Assembly: GCA_963757335.1 (NCBI GenBank) | Contig: CAVWRJ010000025.1 | Coordinates: 62,001-126,000 of the forward strand | Source of the DNA: DASQPA01 sp963757335 | Lineage (GTDB): Bacteria > Acidobacteriota > Thermoanaerobaculia > Multivoradales > UBA5704 | DNA length: 64,000 nt | Direction: 5' to 3' | Part shown: positions 1 to 8,121 of the stretch, one piece after another | Layout: each line of letters begins with the position of its first letter | Numbering within the stretch: the first letter of the stretch is position 1 | Program-made: the position numbers and the translations under genes | Notes under the pieces: generated by a model | Database searches by the model: none | What the model was told of the DNA's origin: nothing | The model's input: the letters and a program-made list of their open reading frames with translations, nothing else

Positions 1-86
1 AGAATACCTGCGGTAAAGCATCTGGCCACCTGTGCCGATGCTGTGAGGGGCTCATCTCCCACAGCGAATGATCTAAGGAGACTCCA

Positions 87-377
87 ATGAAGCACATCGT
101 CGCTCTAGTTGCCAGCCTGGTCCTGCTATCGCTCGGCTCTCCCCTCATGGGCTCAGAAAACCCTGCCTCTCCAAAGGCCGAAGGTCCCGCGACGGCAAGC
201 ATCACACTTCCCTTCCTCCTTAACCCAGCAGTTCCAGCCGCACCACTCCAGTGCACAAGCTCCACTCCACTTCCTGACCTTGGCATGACAGCGCGGGAAT
301 GCGCGCAGGCATGCGGAGGTTGCTGCGCCTGCGCTCAATTCAGTGGGGGCCGCTGTTTAGATTGGGAATGCTGCTAA
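87..377 (+). CDS. Small secreted cysteine-rich peptide
   Basis: Encodes 96 residues. The first ~22 form a signal peptide (MKHIVALVASLVLLSLGSP), followed by a Pro/Ala-rich linker and a C-terminal cluster of nine cysteines within the last ~30 residues, with CGGCCAC and the terminal WECC. I do not recognise the family. The architecture suggests an exported disulfide-rich or metal-binding peptide. The start is set by AAGGAG about 8 bases upstream of the ATG. Its 3' end meets the convergent squalene synthase gene tail to tail, with a 4-base overlap. The function is unknown; the existence of the gene is fairly likely because of the good ribosome binding site and signal peptide. Confidence 0.6.
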   Translation: MKHIVALVASLVLLSLGSPLMGSENPASPKAEGPATASITLPFLLNPAVPAAPLQCTSSTPLPDLGMTARECAQACGGCCACAQFSGGRCLDWECC

Positions 378-1319
378 GTACCTGAAACCGCCACAGCGCT
401 CCACATCGCCGGCTCGCCGCGATCGAGCACCCCGTTCAGGCGCTTCACGATCGCGAAGACCTCGGGCCGGGTGAGCTTGCTCCCGGGGCCGGCCTGCTCG
501 ACCCGGTCGAGGGTCGCGTGGGCGAGGTGGACGGGGAGGGCGTTGAAGGTCACGAGGCCGCGGTCGGCGCCGGCCCGCTGGAGGTCGAGGACGTACTCGA
601 TCGCGTAGTCGAGATCGCGCCGGGCCTGGGCCATGACCACCCGGCGGACCTCTTCCTCCGAGATGTCGGGCACGGTGGGAATGTAGCGCCGCCCCTCCAG
701 GGCGTCGGAGGCCGAGTCCTTGAGGATGTTGACGAGCTGCAGCCCCTCGCCGAAGAACGGGGAACGCTCGCGGAGCGCGGGGGCGACGCCCGCCAGCACC
801 GGCTGGCCGAGGAGGAAGAGCTCGGTCAGGAGCTCGCCGACGATGCCGGCCACCACGTAGCAGTAGCCGCGCAGATCGTCCAGGTCGATCAGGGTGAGCT
901 CGCCGCGGTCGGTCCCGCGAGCCACGTAGGCCGCCATGCCGGTGATGGTGCGCCGGGTGTGATGGCGGATCAGCCGCACCGCCTCGGGGGCGAGGGCGAA
1001 GAAGCTTTCCAGCACGTACGGGGATCTCGGCCAGCAGCTCGCGGTAACCCGGCTGGGTGCAGGGCACCTCGTCCTGCCAGCGCCGCGCGGCCTCCGCGAT
1101 CTCAGGCGACCCCTCCGGACCGTCCAGGAGCCGGGAGAACTGTTGGAGGGCTGCGATCTTCTCCTTCCGGGGCCAGTCCGGGGCGTCCTCGAAGGTATCG
1201 GCGATCCGGAAGAGCAGGTAGGCGAGGGTGACCTCGCGCCGGGTGGGCTCCGGGAGATGGGGGATCGAGAGCGCGAAGGTGCGGCTCGTCCGGAGCAGCA
1301 GGTCTTCCAGGTCGGCCAT
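374..1319 (-). CDS. Squalene/phytoene synthase family protein (frameshifted)
   Basis: Head-to-head condensation of two prenyl diphosphates, giving squalene or phytoene. The N-terminal part holds RTFALSI and the first Asp-rich motif RIADTFEDA. The C-terminal part, in another frame, holds the second motif QLVNILKDSASD and GRRYIP. The frames join at a CCCC run (minus strand; plus-strand 1020-1023): removing one C reads EIPYVLESFF and restores a 314-residue protein, a normal family length. Start ATG 1319 has AGGA upstream. It is the last gene of the isoprenoid operon, 26 bases after the isopentenyl phosphate kinase, so it probably draws FPP or GGPP from that pathway into sterol-like, hopanoid or carotenoid products. 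Squalene versus phytoene cannot be decided here. Confidence 0.85.
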
Positions 1320-1345
1320 GGTCGGGAGATCCTACAACACCGTTA

Positions 1346-2165
1346 TCACCCTATGACCGTCCCCGGAACCGCCTCTCCGGCCAGGGCGCGTTCAAGGAGC
1401 CCGGGCTCCCGGCCGTCGAGGATCTGCGAGGTGATCCCGAGGTCGGCTAAGGCCAGGGCGGTCTCCACCCGGTGGTGCATGCCGCCGGTCACGTCCGTCC
1501 CCAGAGGCGGCCCCGATCGCTCCACCCATGCGGGCGAAATCGGCTCGGGTGAGCCGCGGGATCGTCTTGCCTTCGGCGTCCCACACCCCGGCGGTCTCGC
1601 CGAGCCAGAGGGCGCGGCGGACGGCGATCCCGCGCTCGGGGAGGCGGTGGGCGAGGAGGGTGAAGAGGCGCTCGGTCGAGCAGATGGCGACCCCCTGCTC
1701 GCGGTCGAGGACGACGTCGCCGTAGAGGACGGGGAGGAGCCCGCGTTCGAGGGCGAGGAGGAGCGGCTCGTCGCCGAACGTCGCCGGCTCGCCAGCGGCG
1801 GTGACGAGGGCGGAGGAGGGGGCGATCGAGAAGGGGAGGGCGCCGGCGGCGAGGAGCTCGCTCACCACCTGCCAGTGGAGGGCCGCCGCCCGCTCCTGGG
1901 TGAGGGAGATGCCCGGCCGCTGGTCGGCGGAGGTGATCCCCCCGGCGAGCCGGTAGCGAGCGGCCGCGACATGGCCGAAGGAGCCGCTGCCGTGGCCGAC
2001 GATCAGGTGCGCGCCCCCCGCGCGAAGCGGCAGAGCTGTGAAGGCCGCGGCGGCGCGGGCGATCTCCTGGCCCAGGCGCCGGATCACCGGCAGGCGCGGC
2101 GTCTCCGCGCGCGCCTTGTCGGTGAGCAGGCTGCCGCCCAGCTTGACCAGGATGGCTTCCCGCAT
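1346..2165 (-). CDS. ipk: Isopentenyl phosphate kinase (frameshifted near the C-terminus)
   Basis: Phosphorylates isopentenyl phosphate to IPP with ATP. It is an amino-acid kinase fold protein. The N-terminus reads VKLGGSLLTDK (nucleotide-binding Lys and Gly loop), then GHGSGSFGHV, with the family's active-site His, and LYGDVV. Near the end the frame breaks at GGGG (plus-strand CCCC 1499-1502). With one G removed it continues SGTDVTGGMHHRVE through ITSQILDG to a TGA at 1346-1348, giving 272 residues, typical of the family. It lies 19 bases after the decarboxylase. IPK is the marker enzyme of the alternative mevalonate pathway; no phosphomevalonate kinase is visible in the operon. Family assignment is strong; in vivo substrate is inferred. 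Confidence 0.87.
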
Positions 2166-2184
2166 GGCGTTCGGGCCTTCCGGC

Positions 2185-3201
2185 TCAGAACAGATGCTGG
2201 GGGGTCCGCTCCGGGCCGGGGCCGACGCCGTCGCGGATGACGAAGCCGACGACGGAGAGGCTGTCGAGCCGGGAGGCGACCTGGTCCTCCGCGTCCGCCT
2301 CGCAGATCACGTGCACGTTGGCGCCAGCGTCCATCGTGGCATAGGCGCCCAGCCCCTCCTGGCGCAGCTCGCGGACCGCCCGCAGGACGCCGATCGTCCC
2401 CGGGCTCCAGTAGAAGATCGGCGGCTGCGAGGACATGGCGATCAGGTGGAGGTCGACCGCCTCTTCCTCGAGGGCCGGGCCGAGAAGGGCGAGGTCGCGC
2501 TCGGCGATCGCCCGGCGCACCCGCTCGATCCGCTCCGGCAGAACCTCCAGGCGCTTCCCGAGATAGGGGCTGGTATGGGCCCGGCGGTGCCCTTCGAGCG
2601 ACGACACCGTCTTGGCGCCGATCTCGACCACGGCGATGACGTCACGGAGATCCCAATGGTCGGCATCGGCGATCTCTACCGCGTGCGACTGCCTCGCCGG
2701 CCCTCCATCCTCCTCGCCGCCGGGCCACTCGACGAATCCGCCGAGGACCGAGCGCGAGGCCGACCCCGAGCCGCTCTCGCGGGCCAGCCGCGACAGCTCG
2801 GTCGTCGAGACCTTGTCTTTGCCGAGCGCTCCGGCGGTGGCGAGGGTCAGGGCGGCGAAGCCGGAGGCCGAGGAGGCGAGCCCGGCGGCGCTCGGGAAGC
2901 TGTTGCGGGTGGCGATGCGGAAGGTCTCCTGCCGCCCCGCCCACTTGCGCATCCGGTCCAAGTGGGCGCGGACTCTGGACTCGAACTCGTGCGGTGGCTT
3001 CCTGAAGCCGCCGTCCGGCTCGGAGATCCAGACCTCGTCGGCATGCCCGGCCTCCAGGAGCTCCGCCGTGCAGCGGGTGGCGCAGTTCTCCAAGGTCATC
3101 GAGATCGAGGTGTTCAAAGGGAGGGCGCGTTCCAGGTCTTTCGCTCCCCAGTACTTGATGAAAGCGATGTTGGCCGGTGCGTCGACGGTCGTTTTACTCA
3201 T
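2185..3201 (-). CDS. mvaD: (Di)phosphomevalonate decarboxylase
   Basis: GHMP-superfamily decarboxylase of the mevalonate pathway, 338 residues. Recognisable blocks: NIAFIKYWG (residues ~11-19), FPSAAGLASSASG (the phosphate loop), SGSASRSVLGGFVEW (with the family Arg) and TMDAGANVHV with the catalytic Asp. The usual KYWGK is KYWGAKD here, and the SS-x-x-GH-x-x-x-x-TSPY segment differs from classical bacterial enzymes. With an IPK gene directly downstream and no phosphomevalonate kinase, the substrate may be mevalonate 5-phosphate, giving isopentenyl phosphate, as reported for Roseiflexus. The start is ATG 3201, 5 bases after the mevalonate kinase stop. Family is certain; phosphate versus diphosphate substrate is not. 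Confidence 0.9.
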   Translation of the reverse strand: MSKTTVDAPANIAFIKYWGAKDLERALPLNTSISMTLENCATRCTAELLEAGHADEVWISEPDGGFRKPPHEFESRVRAHLDRMRKWAGRQETFRIATRNSFPSAAGLASSASGFAALTLATAGALGKDKVSTTELSRLARESGSGSASRSVLGGFVEWPGGEEDGGPARQSHAVEIADADHWDLRDVIAVVEIGAKTVSSLEGHRRAHTSPYLGKRLEVLPERIERVRRAIAERDLALLGPALEEEAVDLHLIAMSSQPPIFYWSPGTIGVLRAVRELRQEGLGAYATMDAGANVHVICEADAEDQVASRLDSLSVVGFVIRDGVGPGPERTPQHLF

Positions 3202-3206
3202 TCGAT

Positions 3207-4324
3207 TCAGGTCTCCTCCCGCCGCAATCCGGCGGCTCCGAGGTGGACAGGGTACTGGGGCAGCGCGAGGGCAGGCAGATGGACCAGGTGGTCCGGCTGC
3301 GGATGATATGCGAGAAGAGTGCCCGCCGCGGGTCCAGTCAGGGCTCCGGCGCCAGAAATCTTCGCCGCCCCCCCCGCCGCCTCGACCGCGCGCACCCGTT
3401 CGCGGGCGGCTTCGGGCACCACTCCCAGCTCTTCGAGCCCGGACTCGCAGGCGCGGATCAGCTCGACCACCCGTTCTGGGTCCTCCGCCTCGGCGGTGAG
3501 CTCGGCGCGGAGCCCGAGGGTGGCCGCCGCAATCCGGTCGAGGAGGCGCTCGTGGCGCCGGGGGTCTCTCGCGGCGCGCTCGCGGACCGCCGCCACCACC
3601 GCCCCGGTCGGCTCGGCCGGGGTGCCGGTGTCGTAGACCGCGATCCGCCGGAGGAGACCCGAGCGGGCGGCGAGCGGCTCGACCGCGAGGCCCTCCAAGC
3701 CGCTCCGCTCGCCGCCGGGCCCAGAGGAGACCGCCGCGGGCGACCGTGGCGGCGTCGACCCCGGAGGGGGTGCCGTGCTGCCGGCGCTCGACCTCATGCG
3801 CCAGGCGCTCGATCACCGCGAGATCGACCTCCACCCCCCGCCAGAGGAGATAGCCGGCCACCACCGCCACGGCGGCGGCGGCGGAGCTGCCCATCCCCGA
3901 GCCGACGGGGAGGTGGGACTCGATGTGGAGGTCGAGCGGCTCCTCGTCTCCCGCCCGAAGAGCCGGGAGCGCCGCCGCCGCCTCGCCGAGGGCGACCTTG
4001 ACGAGGTGGACCGGGTCGGCCCCGCGGAGCGCCCGGAAGGTCTCCGGCCCGGGCTGGGCGGCGTAGCCCTCCCAGCGCTCGCGGGCCTCCCGGGCGTAGC
4101 CGAGGACCTCCGGCCAGCCGGCGTCGCAGCCCGCTCCGAGGCCGGGGAGGGAGATCCGCAGCCGCGCGGCGCCGGCCGGAGTTGCTTGAAGGACCGAGGG
4201 AGAAGCGGGCGTAGAGGCGGAGGTCGACCGCCGCCACCAGGGCGGGCCGGCCGTAGACCACCGCGTGCTCGCCCATCAGGATGAGCTTGCCGGGAGCAGA
4301 GACGGCGATCGGCGTTCCCGGCAA
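3207..4324 (-). CDS. mvk: Mevalonate kinase (two frameshifts)
   Basis: ATP-dependent phosphorylation of mevalonate. Three frames make up the protein. N-terminal: IAVSAPGKLILMGEHAVVYG, the GHMP and mevalonate-kinase signature. Middle: PVGSGMGSSAAAAVAVVAGY, the ATP-binding glycine loop, and HGTPSGVDAA with the catalytic Asp. C-terminal: GGAAKISGAGALTGPAAG, the third GHMP motif. The breaks fall near a GGG at about 4207-4209 and at GGG 3717-3719 on the plus strand; removing one base at each gives a continuous ~371-residue product. The start is uncertain: a TTG at 4324 lies 8 bases after the reductase stop and is the nearest good candidate. Two single-base insertions fit the total length exactly, favouring assembly error over decay. 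Confidence 0.85.
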
Positions 4325-4332
4325 GCGCGGAT

Positions 4333-5649
4333 TCAGCTGAGGATCGGCGAGGTGGGAGAGGCGGCGGGGGAGACCCCACCGCGCCCGAGCTTCTCGTGCG
4401 CCCGCGCCAGGTCCCAGGAGGTGAGGGCGGAGAGGAGGGAGAGCTCGCCGGCGAGCACCGCCCCGCCGACGATCTCGGCCAGGCGCATCACCGCCTCGCC
4501 GCGCCGCGCCGGGTCGGGGGAGACCCCGAGCACGGCGAGCGCCTCGCGCTGGGTGTCGAGCGCCGTGCCGCCGCCGATCGCCCCCAGCGGGCAGTCGGGG
4601 AGGAAGACCGAGGCGAAGACCGCCCCGTGGTCGCGAAGCTCGATGCAAGTGATGCCGAGGGAGCCTTCGACGACCTGGGCCGGATCCTGCCCGGTGGCGA
4701 TGAAGAGGGCGGCTAAGACGTTCGCGTAGTGGGCGTTGAAGCCGAGCGAGCCGGCGGCGATCGAGCCCAGGAGGTTCTTCCGGTACTGCACCTCGACCAG
4801 ATCCTTGGCGTTCGTCTTCAGGGCGTTTTCGAGGACCGGCGCCTCCAGGATGACCTCGGCGTAGATCCGCTTGCCGCGCCCCTCGTGGAAGTTGACGGCC
4901 GCCGGCTTCTTGTCGGCGCAGTAGTTGCCGGAGAGCGAGATACAGACGACCCCGGTCGCCGGCTCGATGATCCGCACCGCCCGGTCGCAGGCGATGGTCG
5001 CCATGTTCATGCCCATGGCGTCGCCGGCATCGAAGCGGAAGCGCAGGAAGACCGTCGTGCCGAAGGCGAAGGGGCGGATCTCCAGGAGCCGCAGGTGGTT
5101 GCTCGTCCCCTCGGTGACCCGCTTGATCTCCTCGGCGTGCTCCTCGATCCAGCGCAGGAAAGCTTGAGTCTGGACGATCCCGGAGGTGCGGAAGACCGGC
5201 GCCCGGGTCATCCCCACGTCCTCGACCCGGACCGTGGCGCCGCCGGCGTCGCGGATCGCCGTGCAGCCGCGGTTGACCGAGGCGACGAGGGCGGCCTCGG
5301 TGGTGGCGAGCGGCAGGTAGACGTCGCCCTCGGTGTAGTTGCCGTGGAGGGCGAGCGGACCGGCGATCCCCATCGGCACCTGAGCGACGCCGATGAAGTT
5401 CTCGCAGTTGCGCCGCGAGGCGAGGTTGACGTCGAGCGAGTGCTGGGAGATGTGGTGGAGCTCGGCCCGGGTCATCTCCTCCAGCGCCTGGCGGCGGATC
5501 CCCGCCGCCTCTTCGGCCGAGAGGTCCTTGGGCAGCTGGTGGAAGTGGCGCTCGCCGGCGACCAGGGAGCGGACCAGCTCCTCGCGGAGACCCATGGGAG
5601 TCGAGGTACGGGGGGTGGAGGGTAACGGTCTCATGGTCTTCGTGCTCAT
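4333..5649 (-). CDS. hmgA: Hydroxymethylglutaryl-CoA reductase, class I type
   Basis: Reduces HMG-CoA to mevalonate with NADPH, the committed step of the pathway. It encodes 438 residues and has no membrane domain. Visible blocks are NCENFIGVAQVPMGIAGPL, TTEAALVASVNRG (catalytic Glu), GDAMGMNM (catalytic Asp and cofactor region), ADKKPAAVNFHEGRGK (catalytic Lys), GTALDTQREAL and a His in LARAHEKLGRG near the end. The ATG at 5649 overlaps the isomerase stop by 4 bases (ATGA), indicating translational coupling. The ordering of motifs matches the archaeal/eukaryotic class I group rather than the class II enzymes of many bacteria. HMG-CoA synthase is not in this window. Confidence 0.95.
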   Translation of the reverse strand: MSTKTMRPLPSTPRTSTPMGLREELVRSLVAGERHFHQLPKDLSAEEAAGIRRQALEEMTRAELHHISQHSLDVNLASRRNCENFIGVAQVPMGIAGPLALHGNYTEGDVYLPLATTEAALVASVNRGCTAIRDAGGATVRVEDVGMTRAPVFRTSGIVQTQAFLRWIEEHAEEIKRVTEGTSNHLRLLEIRPFAFGTTVFLRFRFDAGDAMGMNMATIACDRAVRIIEPATGVVCISLSGNYCADKKPAAVNFHEGRGKRIYAEVILEAPVLENALKTNAKDLVEVQYRKNLLGSIAAGSLGFNAHYANVLAALFIATGQDPAQVVEGSLGITCIELRDHGAVFASVFLPDCPLGAIGGGTALDTQREALAVLGVSPDPARRGEAVMRLAEIVGGAVLAGELSLLSALTSWDLARAHEKLGRGGVSPAASPTSPILS

Positions 5650-6710
5650 GTCCTCGGCCTTCTCTGGAGCTCCGTCTGTTTGAGCTCCGTGATCGTCTTC
5701 GCCCCGATGCAGAACATGGTGATCTTGAGCTCCTGGACGATGCGCTCGATGCGCTCGACCACCTTCTCCGGCGACTCGGTCGCCGCTTCGAGGAACTGGT
5801 AGGCGAGGCCCGCCAGATCGGCGCCGAGCGCCAGGGCCTTGGCCACGTCGACCCCGTTCTTCAAACCGCCGCTGCCGATCACCGAGAGGCCGCCGACCGC
5901 GGCGAGCTCGCGGATCGACTGCGGTGTCGGCAGGCCCCAGCCGGCGAAGACCTCGCCGAGCGAGGCGTCGGTAGGGCGGGTGGCGCGCGCGCCCTCGATC
6001 CGCGCCCAGCTCGTGCCCCCGACCCCGGCGGTGTCGACGATGCCGATCCCGTGGGCGAGGAGCGCCCGGCCGGTGGCGGCGGAGAGACCGCTCCCGACCT
6101 CCTTGGCGATCACCGGCACCGAGAGGTCGCGGGCGACGGCCCCCATTTTGGCGAGCAGCCCCTTGAAGTTGCGCTGCCCCTCGGGCTGGATCGCCTCCTG
6201 GAGCGGGTTGAGATGAAAGACCAGGGCGTCGGCCCCGATCATCTCGACCGCCTGCCGGCACTCGTCGAGGCCGATCCCGTAGTTGAGCTGCACGGCACCC
6301 AAGTTAGCGAGGAGAGGCACGGTCGGCGCCACCTCCCGTACCCGAAAGGTAGCAGTTTTCGCTGGATCTTCCAAAGCCTTGCGCTGCGAGCCAACCCCCA
6401 CCGCCACCCCGCACGCCTCGGCCCCGGCGGCGAGATTCCGGTTGATGTCCCCAGCCCGCGCGGTGCCGCCGGTCATGCAGGAGACGAGGAGGGGGGAGGC
6501 CAGGCGCCGGCCGAGGAACTCGACCGCGGTGTCGATCTCCTCGAAGTCGATCTCGGGGAGCGCCTGGTGCGGGAAGCTGTACTCGGCGAAGAAGTCGGCG
6601 CCGAGCTGCATGCGGCGGTCGAGCGCCAGCTCGATATGCTCGGCCTTACGGTCGCGCCCGGGGATCTCGCCCGTCTCCGCGCGCTCGTGGCTCACCCCGG
6701 CCGCGCTCAC
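5646..6710 (-). CDS. fni: Isopentenyl-diphosphate delta-isomerase, type 2 (FMN-dependent)
   Basis: Interconverts IPP and DMAPP using FMN and NADPH. It is a TIM-barrel flavoprotein of 354 residues. Diagnostic stretches are RKAEHIELAL near the N-terminus, LVSCMTGGT, LLANLGAVQLNYG, HLNPLQEAIQPEGQ (with the active-site Gln/Glu pair), VIAKEVGSG, GVGGTSWARIE and VIGSGGLKNG. I chose the GTG at 6710, which overlaps the TGA of the upstream prenyl synthase (GTGA). A second GTG at 6695 is possible. The gene couples IPP production to the DMAPP needed by the prenyl transferase next to it. Confidence 0.95.
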   Translation of the reverse strand: MSAAGVSHERAETGEIPGRDRKAEHIELALDRRMQLGADFFAEYSFPHQALPEIDFEEIDTAVEFLGRRLASPLLVSCMTGGTARAGDINRNLAAGAEACGVAVGVGSQRKALEDPAKTATFRVREVAPTVPLLANLGAVQLNYGIGLDECRQAVEMIGADALVFHLNPLQEAIQPEGQRNFKGLLAKMGAVARDLSVPVIAKEVGSGLSAATGRALLAHGIGIVDTAGVGGTSWARIEGARATRPTDASLGEVFAGWGLPTPQSIRELAAVGGLSVIGSGGLKNGVDVAKALALGADLAGLAYQFLEAATESPEKVVERIERIVQELKITMFCIGAKTITELKQTELQRRPRT

Positions 6711-7873
6711 GCCGGGCGCTCCTTGAGGAAGTCGACGACGCCGGAGAGGAAAGTCCGCCCTGGCTCCCGGAGATCGAGCCCGGCGAGGGCGGCGCGCGCT
6801 ACCTGGAGCCGCTCGTCCACCATCCCTTCGACCCGGGCCCGCGCCCCGGTCGCTTCGAGAATCCGCTGCACCCGTAAGACCTCGCCCGCGGGCAGGTCCG
6901 GCCGGCCGAGGGCGGCGGTGAGCGCCTGGCGCTCCTCCGGGGAGGCGGTCTTCAGGGCATGGAAGATGAGGAAGGTGAACTTCCCCTCGGTCAAATCGGC
7001 GCCGACCGGCTTGCCGACCTTCTTGGGGTCGCCGAACATGCCGAGCAGGTCGTCCTGGAGCTGGAAGGCCTCGCCCACCGCGCCGCCGAAGCGGGCGAGG
7101 GCGGCGAGCGGCCCCGGCTCCGCCCCGGCGAGGATGCCGCCGAGCTGGAGCGGCCGCTCCGCCGTGTAGCGGCCCGACTTCAGGCGGAGGACGGAGAGGA
7201 GCTCCTCCTCGTCCGCCTGCTCGCTCTCGCGGCGCGAGGCGACCAGCAGCTCCAGATACTGGCCGCCGATCACCTCCTGGCACATGGCGGAAAAGCAGCG
7301 GGTGAGCTCCGCCGCCCCCGGCCCCTCGACCGGGACCCCGGAGAACAGCTCGACCGCCCAGGTGTGGGCGAGGTCGCCCAGGAGGATGGCGACCGCCGCG
7401 CCGAACTCCGTCGCGTCGCCGCGCCAACCACGCTCTCTGTGAAGCTCGCGGAAGCGGGCGTGCGCCGAGGCCAGACCGCGCCGGGTCTCGGCGTGATCCA
7501 TGATGTCGTCGTGGATGAGCAGATAGGTGTGGAGGAACTCGGTGGCTAAAGCGAGCGGGAGGACCGCCGCGTCCGACTCGCCGCCCAGGGCGCGGTAGCT
7601 GTAGTAGACGAGGGCGGGGCGCAGGCGCTTGCCGCCGTGGGTCATCAGCTGGGCGACGCCGTCGATGAGATCCAGATCCGACGGTACGGTCGAGGCCGCC
7701 GCCGCCTCCCGCTTGGCGGCGAGCCACGCTTCGAGCCGGCTGCCGAGCTTGGCGCGGAAGCCCTCGAGGAGCGCATCGAACGCCCCTCCGGGCGCCCCGG
7801 AGGTATTGAAGGCATCGGAGGCATTGGCCGCTGGCGATCTCGCGGCCGTCTGGATCTCGATCGTTCCCGTCAC
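6707..7873 (-). CDS. Polyprenyl (farnesyl/geranylgeranyl) diphosphate synthase
   Basis: Chain-elongating trans-prenyltransferase using DMAPP and IPP. The first Asp-rich motif is LIHDDIMDHAETRRG, the second QLQDDLLGMFGD, followed by KPVGADLTEGKFTFL; GGKRLRPALV binds the diphosphate. The GTG at 7873 gives 388 residues; AAGG lies only 2-3 bases before it, so the start is uncertain. An in-frame ATG at 7969, inside a palindrome, would add 32 unusual residues. The stretch just after the start is a low-complexity patch of 9-base periodicity (SPAANASDAFNTSGAPGG) typical of this genome. First gene of the isoprenoid operon. The product length (C15 or C20) cannot be read from sequence by eye. Confidence 0.9.
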   Translation of the reverse strand: MTGTIEIQTAARSPAANASDAFNTSGAPGGAFDALLEGFRAKLGSRLEAWLAAKREAAAASTVPSDLDLIDGVAQLMTHGGKRLRPALVYYSYRALGGESDAAVLPLALATEFLHTYLLIHDDIMDHAETRRGLASAHARFRELHRERGWRGDATEFGAAVAILLGDLAHTWAVELFSGVPVEGPGAAELTRCFSAMCQEVIGGQYLELLVASRRESEQADEEELLSVLRLKSGRYTAERPLQLGGILAGAEPGPLAALARFGGAVGEAFQLQDDLLGMFGDPKKVGKPVGADLTEGKFTFLIFHALKTASPEERQALTAALGRPDLPAGEVLRVQRILEATGARARVEGMVDERLQVARAALAGLDLREPGRTFLSGVVDFLKERPA

Positions 7874-7961
7874 GTCCTTCTCAGGCTCCCTTGGAAACAG
7901 TGGATGCAAGTCTAGCGGAAAAGGCCCGCTGGCCCGCCGGCGAAGAGTATAGAGGAGAGCA

Positions 7962-7976
7962 CTTTGCATTGCAAAG
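7962..7976. promoter_or_regulatory. Palindrome CTTTGCATTGCAAAG upstream of the isoprenoid operon
   Basis: A perfect 7-1-7 palindrome about 90 bases upstream of the chosen prenyl synthase start. Its core TTTGCATTGCAAA differs by one base from the palindrome at the start of the membrane protein gene at 42,285-42,299. It could be a binding site for the winged-helix regulator encoded at 41,232. No convincing promoter was found next to this copy, so function here is tentative. Confidence 0.4.
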
Positions 7977-7984
7977 CCGGCCCT

Positions 7985-8076
7985 GGATACTGGCTCCGTT
8001 TGGTCCTGCGGGCGGACTCCTTCGGGCGCTTCGCGCAGCCAGTCGCCCGTCCTCGGAGCAAACGGAGTGAGGACCC
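7985..8076 (-). repeat. Structured repeat, copy A (MITE-like, 92 bp)
   Basis: One of three copies of a family with a conserved ~52-base core (begins CCGAGGACGGGCGACTGG, ends CCGCCCGCAGG) flanked by arms that pair with each other but differ between copies. Here the inner arms are CTCCGTTTG and CAAACGGAG, at 8067-8059 and 8002-7994. Inside the core, CGGGCGACT pairs with AGTCCGCCCG and GCGC-GAA-GCGC forms a small hairpin. Ends resemble GGATACTGG. No clear target duplication remains in this copy. It lies between the PhzF gene and the prenyl synthase gene. Confidence 0.75.
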
Positions 8077-8121
8077 TGGGCAGACCAGGGGTGCGCGGCG
8101 CGGCGACTTTCAGCACTCAAT

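Noticed and set aside
4649..6261. Extra N-terminal residues on HMG-CoA reductase from 6,261
   Set aside because: This is another frame of the isomerase gene; the overlapping ATG at 5,649 gives the usual length.
7874..8116. An upstream extension of the prenyl synthase to 8,116
   Set aside because: It translates repeat copy A (RTGDWLREAPEG) and intergenic sequence; family similarity begins after 7,873.
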